Positions 1 through 9,755 of a stretch of DNA of 64,000 nt are shown here, one piece after another. The position numbers were made by a program, and so were the translations under genes. The notes below the pieces were generated by a model. It was given only the letters and a program-made list of their open reading frames with translations. It searched no databases and was not told the DNA's origin. Every line of letters starts with the position of its first letter. The first letter of the stretch is position 1. This DNA is from Asticcacaulis sp. UBA2476 (lineage in GTDB: Bacteria > Pseudomonadota > Alphaproteobacteria > Caulobacterales > Caulobacteraceae): the NCBI GenBank assembly GCA_002342035.1, contig DDPE01000090.1, positions 186,001 through 250,000 on the forward strand, read 5' to 3'.

Positions 1-1
1 A

Positions 2-610
2 TTAAAACCTTCGGCGCGGCCCAAGTTTGTCCGGCTGAACCGCTTTCAGGAAGTCTACAGCGTCTTTCCCGATGTGGTCGGTTTTAAGGCAGGAACACCG
101 CATTTTTCAACGCGGCAGGCGTTTAAGGACAATCTGTTTAAGCCCGAATCCGATAAGGCGGGGCAAGGGGAATGTCTGTTTCTGTCGCAGCCCCTGTCCA
201 ATCTCGGCATGATGACGGACCCTGAATATCTGCGCCTGCTTGAGACCATATTGGCCGATCTGTCGACCCGCTATGACCGCGTCTATTTCAAGCCGCACCC
301 CCGTGACGGTGAGGCGGTGATGAGTGTCATCGCGGGCCAACCCAAATGCGTGCCCTTGCCGGAATTCTACAGCCGCATGCCGGCGGAGTTTTATCTGGGC
401 CACTATCCGGCGACGGATGTTTACGGCTTTATGTCCTCGACCCTGTTTTATGTGCCGGCGGTGTTTGGTACCAAGGCCTATACACTGGCGCCGCTGCTCG
501 ATCGCTGGCCGGGCGGGAATGAAAAACTACGCGATTACTGGCAGGCCATGAAGCCGCTGCTGACCAAGGCCGATGTCGGCGACTATGCGCCGGAGATTGC
601 CAGCCGATGA
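2..610 (+). CDS. Polysialyltransferase-like glycosyltransferase, 3' part
   Basis: The reading frame is open at the left edge, so only the C-terminal 202 residues are present and the start lies outside the window. Visible are a KPHPRDGE segment (the 'HP' motif) and a GFMSSTLF segment (the 'SS' motif). Both are typical of the nucleotide-sugar binding half of GT-B bacterial sialyl/polysialyltransferases (GT52 and POLYST-like families), where the His binds the CMP phosphate. The stop codon overlaps the next glycosyltransferase start (ATGA), so the two are translationally coupled in an exopolysaccharide locus. The acceptor and donor sugar cannot be told; another capsule-type GT-B transferase is possible. 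Confidence 0.6.
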   Translation, partial: LKPSARPKFVRLNRFQEVYSVFPDVVGFKAGTPHFSTRQAFKDNLFKPESDKAGQGECLFLSQPLSNLGMMTDPEYLRLLETILADLSTRYDRVYFKPHPRDGEAVMSVIAGQPKCVPLPEFYSRMPAEFYLGHYPATDVYGFMSSTLFYVPAVFGTKAYTLAPLLDRWPGGNEKLRDYWQAMKPLLTKADVGDYAPEIASR

Positions 611-1539
611 CTGATGATCCGATCACGGTTTCGATAATTATCTGCACCCGCAATCGCGCCCATAGTCTGGGCGGGACGCTCACCTCCCTTATCGCGCAAA
701 GTACGAAGCATAGCTGGGAAGCCTTGCTGGTCGATAATGCCTCGACCGATAATACAGCCGAAGTCATCAGGGCGGCAGCGGAAAGCGATCCGCATCTGCG
801 CTATCTCAGTGTGACGCGGATCGGTCTAGGGGCGGCGCGCGACGCTGCCTGGCGACAGGCGCGCGGGCAGATTATCGCTTTTACCGACGATGATTGCTAT
901 CTGGAGGCCGACTATATCGACCGGCTGGTGGAGGCGTGGGCTGACTATCCCGACGCGGGCGCAATCGGCGGGCGCATCCGGCTGCATGACCCTGACGATG
1001 CCCCGATCACCATTGATGAGCGCAACCTGGCTGAGGTCTATCCGGCGCGGGCGTTCCTTAAGGCCGGGGCCCTGCATGGTGCTAACCTGACCTTCTGGCG
1101 TGAGGTTCTGGAGACAACCGGAGGGTTCGATCCTGAACTGGGGGCGGGGACACAATTCCCGTGTGAGGATATTGATGCGGTGGCGGCGTTGGTCTGGGCC
1201 GGGTATCCGGCGCGCTATGATCCGCGCTTTCAGGTCTCGCACCATCATGGCCGCAAAGCCTGCGATGTGCCGCGCATTATGGAAGGCTATGATCGCGGGC
1301 GCGGGGCCTATTTCATGAAATATATCCTGCGGACCGATAGCCGTGCCGCCTATATGTCAGCGTGGCGCGACAGCCTGCGCCACTCTTACGGACGGGACGG
1401 TTTTCAAGCCCGCAGGCGTGAACTGAGCTATGCCTTGCGCTGGCTGAAATCGCGCAGGGAATATGCGGCCATGGCCGTGGTTGCCGTGGCCGCACCGGTC
1501 ATGATCGCGGCCACCTGGCTAAGGCGCAAACTGTCTTAA
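607..1539 (+). CDS. GT2 family glycosyltransferase
   Basis: A 310-residue GT-A fold inverting glycosyltransferase. The N-terminus has the usual SIIICTRNR strand, DNASTDNT (about 43-50) and the metal-binding DDD at 94-96, followed by a CEDID acidic motif near 185 that probably contributes the catalytic base region. The C-terminus carries one hydrophobic stretch (AVVAVAAPVMIAATWL) that may anchor it to the inner membrane. It overlaps the previous gene by 4 bases (ATGA) and the convergent flippase gene by 4 bases. It presumably adds one sugar to the lipid-linked repeat unit of an exopolysaccharide; substrate unknown. Confidence 0.85.
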   Translation: MTDDPITVSIIICTRNRAHSLGGTLTSLIAQSTKHSWEALLVDNASTDNTAEVIRAAAESDPHLRYLSVTRIGLGAARDAAWRQARGQIIAFTDDDCYLEADYIDRLVEAWADYPDAGAIGGRIRLHDPDDAPITIDERNLAEVYPARAFLKAGALHGANLTFWREVLETTGGFDPELGAGTQFPCEDIDAVAALVWAGYPARYDPRFQVSHHHGRKACDVPRIMEGYDRGRGAYFMKYILRTDSRAAYMSAWRDSLRHSYGRDGFQARRRELSYALRWLKSRREYAAMAVVAVAAPVMIAATWLRRKLS

Positions 1540-3032
1540 ACCGGCTTACGCTTCAAAATCCGGTTAAGTATCGGCTGGGCCTGAGTTATGATCGGCGCGA
1601 CCAGTGACCGGCCGAAAATCAGAATACCTGACACGTAGATCACCGCCCCGATAAAGCTGCCGGTAATGACCACAAACAGAGCGTTGTCATAGATGCCGAA
1701 CAGAACCGGGCGCAGGCTCCACACCACCGCTGCCATAACCAGCGCGACCAGCAACGGCACCAAGGGCTTACTGAGCGCCGTCAGCACCGGAATGTCGACA
1801 AAGCGCTTAAGCTGATACTGCTGGTACGGCAGGGTCAGATAGCTTCTGAGGGCATAGGCGGCGGCAATGCCCACCAGACCCCACGGCAGGGCCAGCCAGG
1901 TGAACAATATGGTCAGGGCCAGTTGCAGGGCGGCTACCTTGGTGATGGCGCCCGGCTTATTGACGGCGGCCAGCATGCCGGGTGATATGTAGTTAAACAC
2001 AAACGGCACGATCATCAGGGCCAGAACTTGCGAGATCTTGCCGGTACCCGCCCATTGCTCCGAGAATATGACCTTGATGATTTCTTCGGCCAGCGCCGCA
2101 TAGCCCAGCAACAGCGGCAGCACCAAAAGTCCCACAATGCTGATCATGCGATAATAGGCCGCTTTCAGTTTTTCGGGCTCATGCTGCAATTTCGAGAAGG
2201 TCAGCATGGAGACGCTGCCGATGGGGGCCAGAGCCAGTTGGCCGATCAGTTCGTACATGCGCCACGCGATGCGGTAGCGGCCAACCTCGGCCTGACCATA
2301 GGTGCGCGAAATAAGAATATCGCCAACGCGTCCCATCAACAGCCACAAAAGCTGATTGAAGGTTGTGCTGAAACTGAAGCTGGCGATCTGGCGTAGCATC
2401 GAGGGCGAGAACCGCACCTTCGGCACCCAGCGCGAGGCCACCCAGGCCATGATGACGCCGAGTACGGCCCCGACCCACGCCTGCACGACCAGCGACCACA
2501 CCCCCAGCCCCATCAGGGCGGCGGTAATCCCTGAGATGCCGGAGACTATGCTGGCTATGGCAGCCTGAATCGCGAACAACTTATGCTTATATTCGCGCGT
2601 CAGGCGCGCGCCATGAATACCGGCCAGTGACGATATCGGCAGGGTCAGGGCCAGCGCCTGAAGGATATGGGTGACGTTGGCGTTATGGATCATCTGCGCG
2701 TAAAAAGGGGCTGCGATGATCACGATGGTCGCCACAATGGTGCTCAGGCCAAAATTGGCCCAGAAGGCTGTGTCGGCCATTTCTTCTTCGAGAACATGCT
2801 GGCGTATGATCGCATCGCCCAGACCGGCGCTGGCGAAAATGCGGCTGACATCGAGGAAAAGTGCTGCGAGCGCAAACAGGCCAAAATCTGAGGGGCCCAA
2901 TATCCGCGCCAGACAGACAAAGATGACAAAGGTTGCGCCCGTAGACCATAACACCCGTAAGACCGACCACAGAATGGAGGTGGTGGTGCGCTGTTTCAGA
3001 TCCTGATAACCGTCAGCCTCGGTCTTACTCAT
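1536..3032 (-). CDS. Wzx-type polysaccharide flippase (MATE/MOP superfamily)
   Basis: A 498-residue polytopic membrane protein with about 12-14 hydrophobic segments and an amphipathic N-terminus ending in KQRTTTSILWS, the pattern of the polysaccharide_synt/Wzx branch of the MOP superfamily. It would move undecaprenyl-linked repeat units across the inner membrane. The GT2 genes on both sides and the polymerase-type protein at 10798 place it in a Wzx/Wzy-type exopolysaccharide pathway. It is transcribed opposite to its flanking glycosyltransferases. The exact sugar specificity is not readable; the family call is secure. Confidence 0.85.
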   Translation of the reverse strand: MSKTEADGYQDLKQRTTTSILWSVLRVLWSTGATFVIFVCLARILGPSDFGLFALAALFLDVSRIFASAGLGDAIIRQHVLEEEMADTAFWANFGLSTIVATIVIIAAPFYAQMIHNANVTHILQALALTLPISSLAGIHGARLTREYKHKLFAIQAAIASIVSGISGITAALMGLGVWSLVVQAWVGAVLGVIMAWVASRWVPKVRFSPSMLRQIASFSFSTTFNQLLWLLMGRVGDILISRTYGQAEVGRYRIAWRMYELIGQLALAPIGSVSMLTFSKLQHEPEKLKAAYYRMISIVGLLVLPLLLGYAALAEEIIKVIFSEQWAGTGKISQVLALMIVPFVFNYISPGMLAAVNKPGAITKVAALQLALTILFTWLALPWGLVGIAAAYALRSYLTLPYQQYQLKRFVDIPVLTALSKPLVPLLVALVMAAVVWSLRPVLFGIYDNALFVVITGSFIGAVIYVSGILIFGRSLVAPIITQAQPILNRILKRKPV

Positions 3033-3397
3033 ATTAAAGGCTCATAACTAAATTAGGTGATACATGGGGGCGCTGCGTACCGGAATGTTCCGGCGGCAAC
3101 TTAAACGCAGTTAATTGAAAACTATGTAAAATGTGGCTGTAACGCTTGAAATGTCCGCCGACAGGCTGGGGCGACGTTATAGTGTTCGCAGGCTTTGTGC
3201 AATTTGAATGATCGTTTTGTTTGCATCGCACAACCGCTTGCCAAGGGCTGAGAAAAATGGTCTTTTAAGCCTACATTCTGGCGCAGGGTTTATCGGCTCT
3301 GCGGCGTCATTTAATTTTAAACGATTAGTATCGTTATTACCTTTGGCTTTATTACCTCTGGCCATGATTGTCCGTGGCTTCATTATGGGCACGCTTT
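3033..3397. promoter_or_regulatory. 365-bp divergent intergenic region of the exopolysaccharide locus
   Basis: AT-richer spacer between the divergently transcribed flippase and GT2 genes, so it must hold both promoters. Two imperfect 14-base copies of TTATTACCTYTGGC (3334-3347 and 3349-3362) form a 15-bp-period tandem just ahead of the rightward gene, possibly an operator. I see no RNA gene or convincing ORF here. Confidence 0.4.
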
Positions 3398-4357
3398 ATG
3401 TTCATCAGCGTTATTATGTGTACCCGCAACCGCGCCGAACAGTTGCGGCGCGTGCTGGAAACGGCGGCGGCCATGAATATTCCGGCCGGCCTTGAGTGGG
3501 AAATGGTGCTGATTGATAACGGCAGTTCCGATCATACGCCGGATGTCGTCCAAAGCTTTGCTGAGCGTATTCCGATCCGCTATGTGCTGGAGCCGAAGGC
3601 CGGTTTGTCCAATGCTCGCAACCGCGGTGTGGCTGAGGCTTTGGGTGAGTATGTCTGCTGGACCGATGATGATGTGCTGATCGATCCGAACTGGCTGTCG
3701 GCCTATGCACAAGCCTTTGCGCAAAACCCGCAGGCCAGCGTCTTTGGCGGGGTGATTGAACCCGTGCCGGAAACCGAGCTGCCGACGTGGTGGCATGAAC
3801 ATGCCGACGGTCTATTGAATGTATTGGCTGCCCGTGATTTCGGGCCGGACGTGCGTCCGCTGTCGCTTGATGACCATATACTGCCATATGGTGCCAACTA
3901 TGCCCTGAGCGGTGAGGCACAGCGCAAATACCTCTACGATCCGGGCCTTGGGGTCGGGCCGCACCATAAACGTCTGGGCGAAGAAACCGCCGTCATCCGT
4001 GCGATCATGCGTGACGGCAGTGGTGTATGGGTGCCCGGTGCCCGTGTGCGTCACATGATCCCGGCGGCGCGTCTGACCTATGACTATGTGGGGGTATATT
4101 ACCGCTCGGTCGGGGAGACCTGGGCCTATCTGGCCCATCATGGCCGCGAAAATTTCATCGATCCGGCACCCGTTACAGGTTTGCGCATTGGAAATGTGCC
4201 GTTGTGGGTGCTGAGGCGGCGGCTGCGGCACTGGCTGGGCTATAAGATCAGAGCTATGTCCGGCAATATCGGCAGTTCTTTGTGGCACTGGCGCAAGTAC
4301 AGCTATTTTTCGGGCGCTGCGGATTTCTGGCGCCGTGAGAAAAGGCCCGCCGCATGA
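3398..4357 (+). CDS. GT2 family glycosyltransferase
   Basis: 319 residues from the ATG at 3398, chosen because it puts the first beta strand (FISVIMCTRNRA) at the very N-terminus as in its paralogues; a TTG ten codons upstream is possible. It shows IDNGSSDHT near 39-47, the SNARNRG helix near 71-77 and the metal-binding DDD at 90-92. The middle contains a PYGANYALS segment and the C-terminal part is basic with aromatic residues. It is coupled through ATGA to the next GT2. The role is sugar transfer in exopolysaccharide repeat-unit assembly; donor unknown. Confidence 0.85.
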   Translation: MFISVIMCTRNRAEQLRRVLETAAAMNIPAGLEWEMVLIDNGSSDHTPDVVQSFAERIPIRYVLEPKAGLSNARNRGVAEALGEYVCWTDDDVLIDPNWLSAYAQAFAQNPQASVFGGVIEPVPETELPTWWHEHADGLLNVLAARDFGPDVRPLSLDDHILPYGANYALSGEAQRKYLYDPGLGVGPHHKRLGEETAVIRAIMRDGSGVWVPGARVRHMIPAARLTYDYVGVYYRSVGETWAYLAHHGRENFIDPAPVTGLRIGNVPLWVLRRRLRHWLGYKIRAMSGNIGSSLWHWRKYSYFSGAADFWRREKRPAA

Positions 4358-5352
4358 TTACCATAGGCGTTGTCATCCCGTTTTATCAGCGGGAAAAAGG
4401 CATACTCAGTAAGGCGTTAGAGTCTGTGGCCGCGCAGGTTTTGCCGGACGATGTCCGCCTGCTAGTCGTGGTGGTCGATGACAGTTCCCCCTTGCCCGCG
4501 CAGGATGCTCTCGAAGGCATTACCCTCCCGCCCCCGCACCAGTTGATTACGATCCGGCAGGCCAATGGCGGGCCGGGCGGGGCGCGTAACGGCGGGTTGG
4601 ACTATCTTGATCCGGCGGAGGTGGACTATGTGGCTTTTCTGGATTCCGATGATATCTGGTCGCCCGATCATATTGCCGAAGCGCTTAAAGTGCTCAAAGG
4701 TGGGGCAGACTTCTACTTTGCCAATTGTGGCTTTAACGATGTCGATTCCTTCAGCCACTGGAATTACATCAAGGCCCGTCACGGCACATTTGGCAGCTAT
4801 TCACCTGAGTTTGGCGAACTGACTGCGGTTGAGGCCGTCAGTGCCATCGTCGATGAATGCCTGCCCCATGCCTCTCAGGTCGCTTATGATTTTCGCCGCC
4901 ACAGCCGGGTGCGCTTTGATGCGTCCTTTCGTCAGGCGTGCGAAGACCGGTTATTCTTTATGGATCTCAGCCGCGAATGTGACCGCATCGTTTATACGAC
5001 CCGGCTGATGGGGCAGCGCGGCAAGGGCGTGTCGATCTATGATGAGACTCTGGCGTGGGGGTCACCCAACGCCCCCAACCGCGTCATCGAAGAATTGCGC
5101 TTTCGCCAAAAGATGATGTCGGTCAGCTATTTCGGCATGGCGAAAAAGCTGCGTATCCTTGGGTCGGTCCGCCAAAGGGTCGATCATCTGCTGTTCCTGA
5201 TTTTGAGAAACCTGCGCCATAATCCTGAGATCGCAAAGGCAGCGATCGGCCGGTTTGTGCGCGAAGTGCCGATGTTTGGCATGTTTCTGCCGGTGTCGGT
5301 GATCAGCTTACCCTTGCATTATCTGGCTCTGCGGCGTCAGGCCGGTCTGTAA
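4354..5352 (+). CDS. GT2 family glycosyltransferase
   Basis: 332 residues. A GT-A domain with VVIPFYQRE at the N-terminus, VVDDSSP near 41-46, a glycine-rich NGGPGGARNGG loop near 71-81 and FLDSDDIWSP with the DSDD metal site at 97-100. The C-terminal hundred residues are basic and end in a hydrophobic patch (GMFLPVSVISLPLHYLAL), suggesting membrane association. Its start overlaps the preceding stop. It belongs to the same rightward three-gene block (3398-6481) and probably acts on the same glycan. Confidence 0.85.
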   Translation: MITIGVVIPFYQREKGILSKALESVAAQVLPDDVRLLVVVVDDSSPLPAQDALEGITLPPPHQLITIRQANGGPGGARNGGLDYLDPAEVDYVAFLDSDDIWSPDHIAEALKVLKGGADFYFANCGFNDVDSFSHWNYIKARHGTFGSYSPEFGELTAVEAVSAIVDECLPHASQVAYDFRRHSRVRFDASFRQACEDRLFFMDLSRECDRIVYTTRLMGQRGKGVSIYDETLAWGSPNAPNRVIEELRFRQKMMSVSYFGMAKKLRILGSVRQRVDHLLFLILRNLRHNPEIAKAAIGRFVREVPMFGMFLPVSVISLPLHYLALRRQAGL

Positions 5353-5410
5353 CATCTTTAAGTGTATATTTCGCGGGGCTTTTGCAGGCCCGTTTTGAGG
5401 CATAAGCGTC

Positions 5411-6481
5411 ATGAATATCCTGTTTAGTTTCGGCAACGGCCACTTTCCGGAATTCAGCGGCGGGGTGCAGTCCAGTACCGACTATCTGGTCAAGGCTATG
5501 CAGGCGCGCGGCCATAAGGCGTCGGTGCTGTGTTCACTGTTCGGTGACGGCACCTTCGGGCTGGTGGCGCGTTTGAAGATGAAGTTATCCCGCCGACCGT
5601 GGGCGACGGATAATGGTCTGGGCTATGATGTCCGCCGGGCGTGGAAGGCGTGGGACGCTGTGCCAGCCCTTGTAAAAGACGATCGTCCCGATGTAGCGGT
5701 GGTGCAGTGTCATAACACCGTGCCGATTGGTGCCGAACTGCAAAAGCAGGGCGTGCCGCTGGTGGTCTATTTTCGCAATGTCGAATTTGAGGAACTGGGT
5801 GGCGATCTGCGTCAGTTTCAGGGTGCGCAGTTTATCTCAAACTCTCAGTTCACCCGCAGCCGTTACCGTGAGGCGTTTGGCATAGACTCACACGTCATTC
5901 CCCCGTCGATCGATGTGGCCAAATATGAAACCGAGACGACCGGGCGCTATGTGACCTTTATCAATCCGGTCGCCAAAAAGGGATTGGACCGCGCCCTTGA
6001 AATCGCGGCCCTGTGCCCGGAGATCGAATTTCTGTTTGTCGAAGGCTGGCCGCTTAATCCCGAACAGGAAGCGGGGCTGAACGCCGCCATTGCGCCGTTT
6101 AAAAACATCACCTTCATGCGCCGCACGCAGGATATGCGCACCGTCTATGGCCAGACCAAAATCCTTTTGGCCCCCAGTCAGTGGGAAGAAACCTGGGGGC
6201 GGGTGGCGTCAGAAGCTCATTGCAGCGGCATCCCTGTGCTGGCGGCCAATGTCGGTGGCTTGGGCGAGGCGGTCGGCCCCGGCGGTGTTTTGATGCCGGT
6301 GGGAAGCGGGGCGGCGGATTGGGCGGCGGAGTTAAAGCGGATGTGGTCGGACGTCGATCATTATGCCGCCCTGTCTCAGACCGCGCGGGCCTATGCGCGG
6401 CGGCCAGAGATCGATCCGGCGGCCCAGATCGATCAGTTTGAGGCGATTTTGCTTCAGGCTTCGGGCAACGGGAAAAGATAA
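5411..6481 (+). CDS. GT4 family glycosyltransferase
   Basis: 356-residue GT-B transferase. The N-terminal half has a glycine-rich SGGVQSSTDYL loop typical of GT4 acceptor domains. The C-terminal half carries the E-x7-E signature (E in QWEETWG, E in ASEAHCSG) and VGGLGEAVG, which bind the nucleotide-sugar and make the enzyme retaining. A GAGGC ribosome site lies before the ATG. It ends 28 bp inside the 3' end of the convergent GT2 gene. It is the last gene of the rightward block; the sugar is unknown. Confidence 0.85.
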   Translation: MNILFSFGNGHFPEFSGGVQSSTDYLVKAMQARGHKASVLCSLFGDGTFGLVARLKMKLSRRPWATDNGLGYDVRRAWKAWDAVPALVKDDRPDVAVVQCHNTVPIGAELQKQGVPLVVYFRNVEFEELGGDLRQFQGAQFISNSQFTRSRYREAFGIDSHVIPPSIDVAKYETETTGRYVTFINPVAKKGLDRALEIAALCPEIEFLFVEGWPLNPEQEAGLNAAIAPFKNITFMRRTQDMRTVYGQTKILLAPSQWEETWGRVASEAHCSGIPVLAANVGGLGEAVGPGGVLMPVGSGAADWAAELKRMWSDVDHYAALSQTARAYARRPEIDPAAQIDQFEAILLQASGNGKR

Positions 6482-7419
6482 CGCACATCGCGGCTGGCGG
6501 GAGCCGCATGGGGCGCGGACAGCTTATCGCGCAGCACACCCTTGACGACCGGCAACCATGAGGCCGGATCACCCAGCAGAGCCATCACTGTCGCCACCGT
6601 GCCCTTATCGCGCTTGAGATCAAGATAGTGACGGTGACGATAGCGGTTGCGGGTCTGGGTTTCGTGCTGATGTATGGCGTGGCGTTCAGATGCCGACAGG
6701 GGCAGGGCCAGCAGATCATGATCGGCATCGGCCAGGCGGCGCAGATCTTCGGTGCGATGCTGACCGCTTAAGGAATTTGGGCGCACGACGGCACCATAGC
6801 CCAGTGTCCGTGTGGTTTTGAACCGTCCGCCTGCCGCCAGCATCCGAGCATAGAGGTCGTAATCTTCGCCCAGCCGCAGGCCCTCATTATAGGACAGCTT
6901 GTGGGCCTTAAGGAAAGCCAGGCGGATGACGGGTTTGAGGAAACCGAGTTCGCCACGGTGCATGTCATCGCGTGTCAGATTGCCGAGCACAAAATCCTCA
7001 AGGCTGAGCGGGTGGGCATCATCCGTACCCTTGATCTCAAGCGGCGCGTCGTATCCGGTCGGGACAAACGCGATATTATCAGCGATCATGTCCCAATCGG
7101 CGTGGGGCAGCAGACGGGTAAACCGGCCGGGCAGCAAAAAGTCATCGGCATCGAGAATGGCCGCCAACTGTCCGCGGCAGACTTCAAGCGCCCGGTTACG
7201 GGCATAGGCCGGGCCGTGGTTTTTACCGAGCGACATGACCTCGACCCGTCCGGTGCCATCGCAGGCATCGCGCGCCGTCTGAGCCGTCGTATCTTTTGAG
7301 CCATCATCAACGACGATGACCTGCACAACCTCAGCTTGATTAAGCGCTGACGCAATGGCTCTGACGATGGTATCCGCCGAATCCTTGGCCGCAATAATCA
7401 CGCTGACGCTGGTGGGCAA
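6454..7419 (-). CDS. GT2 family glycosyltransferase (TTG start)
   Basis: 321 residues from a TTG at 7419. I chose this start because a GGAG lies 9 bases upstream inside the end of the GH16 gene and it gives the expected N-terminus PTSVSVIIAAKDS; an ATG at 7473 would overlap GH16 by 50 bases. Motifs: VVDDGSKDTT near 37-45, GPAYARNRALE near 69-79 and ILDADDFLLPGR with DADD at 90-93. The C-terminus is rich in Arg and His. It follows the GH16 gene with a 4-base gap, so the two are co-transcribed. Confidence 0.8.
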   Translation of the reverse strand: MPTSVSVIIAAKDSADTIVRAIASALNQAEVVQVIVVDDGSKDTTAQTARDACDGTGRVEVMSLGKNHGPAYARNRALEVCRGQLAAILDADDFLLPGRFTRLLPHADWDMIADNIAFVPTGYDAPLEIKGTDDAHPLSLEDFVLGNLTRDDMHRGELGFLKPVIRLAFLKAHKLSYNEGLRLGEDYDLYARMLAAGGRFKTTRTLGYGAVVRPNSLSGQHRTEDLRRLADADHDLLALPLSASERHAIHQHETQTRNRYRHRHYLDLKRDKGTVATVMALLGDPASWLPVVKGVLRDKLSAPHAAPASRDVRYLFPLPEA

Positions 7420-7423
7420 AAAC

Positions 7424-8230
7424 TTAGGCTCCGTTGAGTTTACAGACAAGCGACTCCGGGAACTGGCAGGCATCATCGGGACGGGTATAGGCCACCCAGT
7501 CCACCAGCATGTACAGAGGCTTTTCCGGTTCAATGAAGGTGCCCATCCAATCCGTCAAGGTGTTGGTGCCCCACAGGCTGAAAAAGATTTTCTGGGCATT
7601 TGACGGCAGGGGGGCGGGGCTTTCAAGCGTGCGCACCAGTACGCCGTTGATGTAATATTTGATGCTGTCGGGCGCCCAGACGAAGGCGTAATTGATGTAA
7701 TCGCTGTCGGCGCTGTAGGGCAGCTTGGGCAGGGTAGCGCCCATGCCCTTGCCGTTCACATAACCGCCGCTTTGGGCGACGCTGGTGTCCTTGAGCAGGA
7801 CTTCCCAGTCGATCTCATCGTGCGGTTTGCCCTGGGTTGCCCCGATATAGGTAAAGAAGGCACCGTTCAGGCCCGAACCCTTGGGCGTTTTCATGCGCGC
7901 TTCATAGGTGCCATAGCCATAGGTGGCCTTGGTCTGGATTTCGCCGCAGCTAAACAAGCGGTCAGCCATGGGTTTTTTCTGAAAGCGCAGATTCAGATTG
8001 CCTTTATAGGCAAAGGTTTCATGCATCGACCAGCCGCAGTTTTGATGGGCACCGTTGCTCCAGCCGTGGGACACGTACCAGAACGCCTTATCAACCTTGT
8101 CGAAATTATCGACAAAGGACGCGCCGCCGGTGACCTGAGCCGTAGCTGGTTGTATCGCAAACAGGGATAAGGCGGCGGCGGTGGCCGCCAGAAACGGCTT
8201 GAGCAAGGGCTTTAACACTGATCCGGTCAT
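7424..8230 (-). CDS. Secreted GH16 family endo-beta-glycanase (ExoK-like)
   Basis: 268 residues with a signal peptide (hydrophobic core about 13-25, cleavage likely after ATAQ near 32). The GH16 catalytic signature is visible as HDEIDWE, giving nucleophile Glu139, Asp141 and acid/base Glu143, with aromatic sugar-binding residues around it. GH16 enzymes of exopolysaccharide loci, such as ExoK of succinoglycan producers, cut the polymer or set its chain length outside the cell. Its place among glycosyltransferases supports that role here. Other GH16 activities (laminarinase, agarase) cannot be excluded by eye. Confidence 0.85.
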   Translation of the reverse strand: MTGSVLKPLLKPFLAATAAALSLFAIQPATAQVTGGASFVDNFDKVDKAFWYVSHGWSNGAHQNCGWSMHETFAYKGNLNLRFQKKPMADRLFSCGEIQTKATYGYGTYEARMKTPKGSGLNGAFFTYIGATQGKPHDEIDWEVLLKDTSVAQSGGYVNGKGMGATLPKLPYSADSDYINYAFVWAPDSIKYYINGVLVRTLESPAPLPSNAQKIFFSLWGTNTLTDWMGTFIEPEKPLYMLVDWVAYTRPDDACQFPESLVCKLNGA

Positions 8231-8476
8231 GGCATGTCTCCGCAGAAAGGGGCGATAGCTTAGTCTGACAGACGCCTCAAACGGTCAAAGGGCAGTGCGA
8301 ACCGCTCATGCTCAGACTAACAAGGGTGCAAATATAATCAACCCGTTCCGTGACAGATTTATACTCAAGGCCAAACTGGCTTTAGGCTATACTTAAAAGC
8401 CTAAGCGCACAAGGCAAAGAGGATATCGGGAAGATATCCTATATTACCTGATTACCTGTAAAAAACAGATGTGGTT

Positions 8477-9619
8477 TCACACCGATTTAAGGTAAAGATC
8501 GTCCCAGAACTCAGTGGCGCGTTCGTGATCGAACTGGGCATTGCAGCCTGCGCGCGCCTGATGGCGCATGGCACGGTACTGGTCAGGCGATTCCAGAAGT
8601 TCTTCTAAGCGCTCAATACCCTGACGGGCGAAGCGCTCAACATTTCCGGCGAACAGGTCTTCAAAGGCGCGCGTGCTGCGGGCGAACCAGTGCGGCCGCC
8701 AGTCAGCGTCGCCTTCGGTAACGGCCGGATCAAGCATGACGCCGTTAACGCCGTCCTTGATAAATTCCGGCAAGGCCCCCTGAGCCGACGCGATGACCGG
8801 CGTACCCTGGGCCAGGGACTCGATCGCACTATAGCCGAAGGTGTCTGAGAAGGTCAAAAGGGTTGAGGCATAGCTGTCGCCGAGCAGTTTCATGACCCCG
8901 GCATTCTCAAGCTTTGGGATATGCCTGACATTGGGCAGGTCGAGCAGTTTCAGATACGGCTCGTAAAATTCCGGGTTGGTGGGGTCCGACCAGATATGGC
9001 CGCCGTATTGAAGCGAAGACACGATGGTAAAGGTAAAGGGCAGTTTTTTCTTAAGGCTCAATTCGGCCATGCGGGCCACAGCGCAGCCGCCTTTGCGCGC
9101 AAAGTGATTGCCGACAAAGCTGATCTGGTAATTATCAGGCTGTGGCAGATCGTCAGTGTCGGGGGTATCCGACATGACCATATTGGGATAGCGCACTTCG
9201 GCCTTGGCGCGCAGAACGGCTTTTTGGCCTGGGCTGAGGTCGCTGGCGGCCAGATCGCGTTCAAAGTTTCTCAGCGCGTAGTCTGAAATGGCGATGATCT
9301 TGCGGCATTTCGACGATAGCAGGCGCTTATAGAGAAAGTGGTGATAGGCGGGCTTATCCTCGATGCCGAAAATGCGCGGCAAATGGGATTCAAAGCCGAT
9401 AATATAGGGTTTTGTGGTTACGGGGACACGGTTGAAGGCATGCAACAGGTCGCTGCCCATCTCATCGACCGGGTTAAAGACCGTCACCCCGTCCAGTGTG
9501 CCATTGACCCGGTTGAACGGGACGAAGCGGCGATTGCGAACCTTATGGCTTGAACGGCGCGGACCGTTAAAGGCCCAAGGATACCCGGTAGGTGCTAACA
9601 CCTTGATTTGCTTGTCCAT
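8477..9619 (-). CDS. GT4-like glycosyltransferase
   Basis: 380 residues, GT-B type. The C-terminal half has SFVGNHFARKGG, IPKLENAGVMKLL and SDTFGYSAIESLAQGTPVIAS. In the E-x7-E motif the first Glu is Asp (SDTFG) while the second (AIESL) is kept. The N-terminus is basic with several aromatic residues, and an ISDYALRNFE segment marks the inter-domain region. It is monocistronic or first in the leftward group, with about 246 bases separating it from the GH16 gene. The function in exopolysaccharide assembly is inferred from context. Confidence 0.75.
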   Translation of the reverse strand: MDKQIKVLAPTGYPWAFNGPRRSSHKVRNRRFVPFNRVNGTLDGVTVFNPVDEMGSDLLHAFNRVPVTTKPYIIGFESHLPRIFGIEDKPAYHHFLYKRLLSSKCRKIIAISDYALRNFERDLAASDLSPGQKAVLRAKAEVRYPNMVMSDTPDTDDLPQPDNYQISFVGNHFARKGGCAVARMAELSLKKKLPFTFTIVSSLQYGGHIWSDPTNPEFYEPYLKLLDLPNVRHIPKLENAGVMKLLGDSYASTLLTFSDTFGYSAIESLAQGTPVIASAQGALPEFIKDGVNGVMLDPAVTEGDADWRPHWFARSTRAFEDLFAGNVERFARQGIERLEELLESPDQYRAMRHQARAGCNAQFDHERATEFWDDLYLKSV

Positions 9620-9755
9620 CGTTGCGGTCTCGAAGTGATACTACAGGGTTGATGAGCAAAAACTGTACCAACGCAGGAACTATCATCTCCAGACCGACGA
9701 TGTGACGTGCATGCCGAGGTGGAAACTCGGCTACATATTAACCTTTATTAAGATA

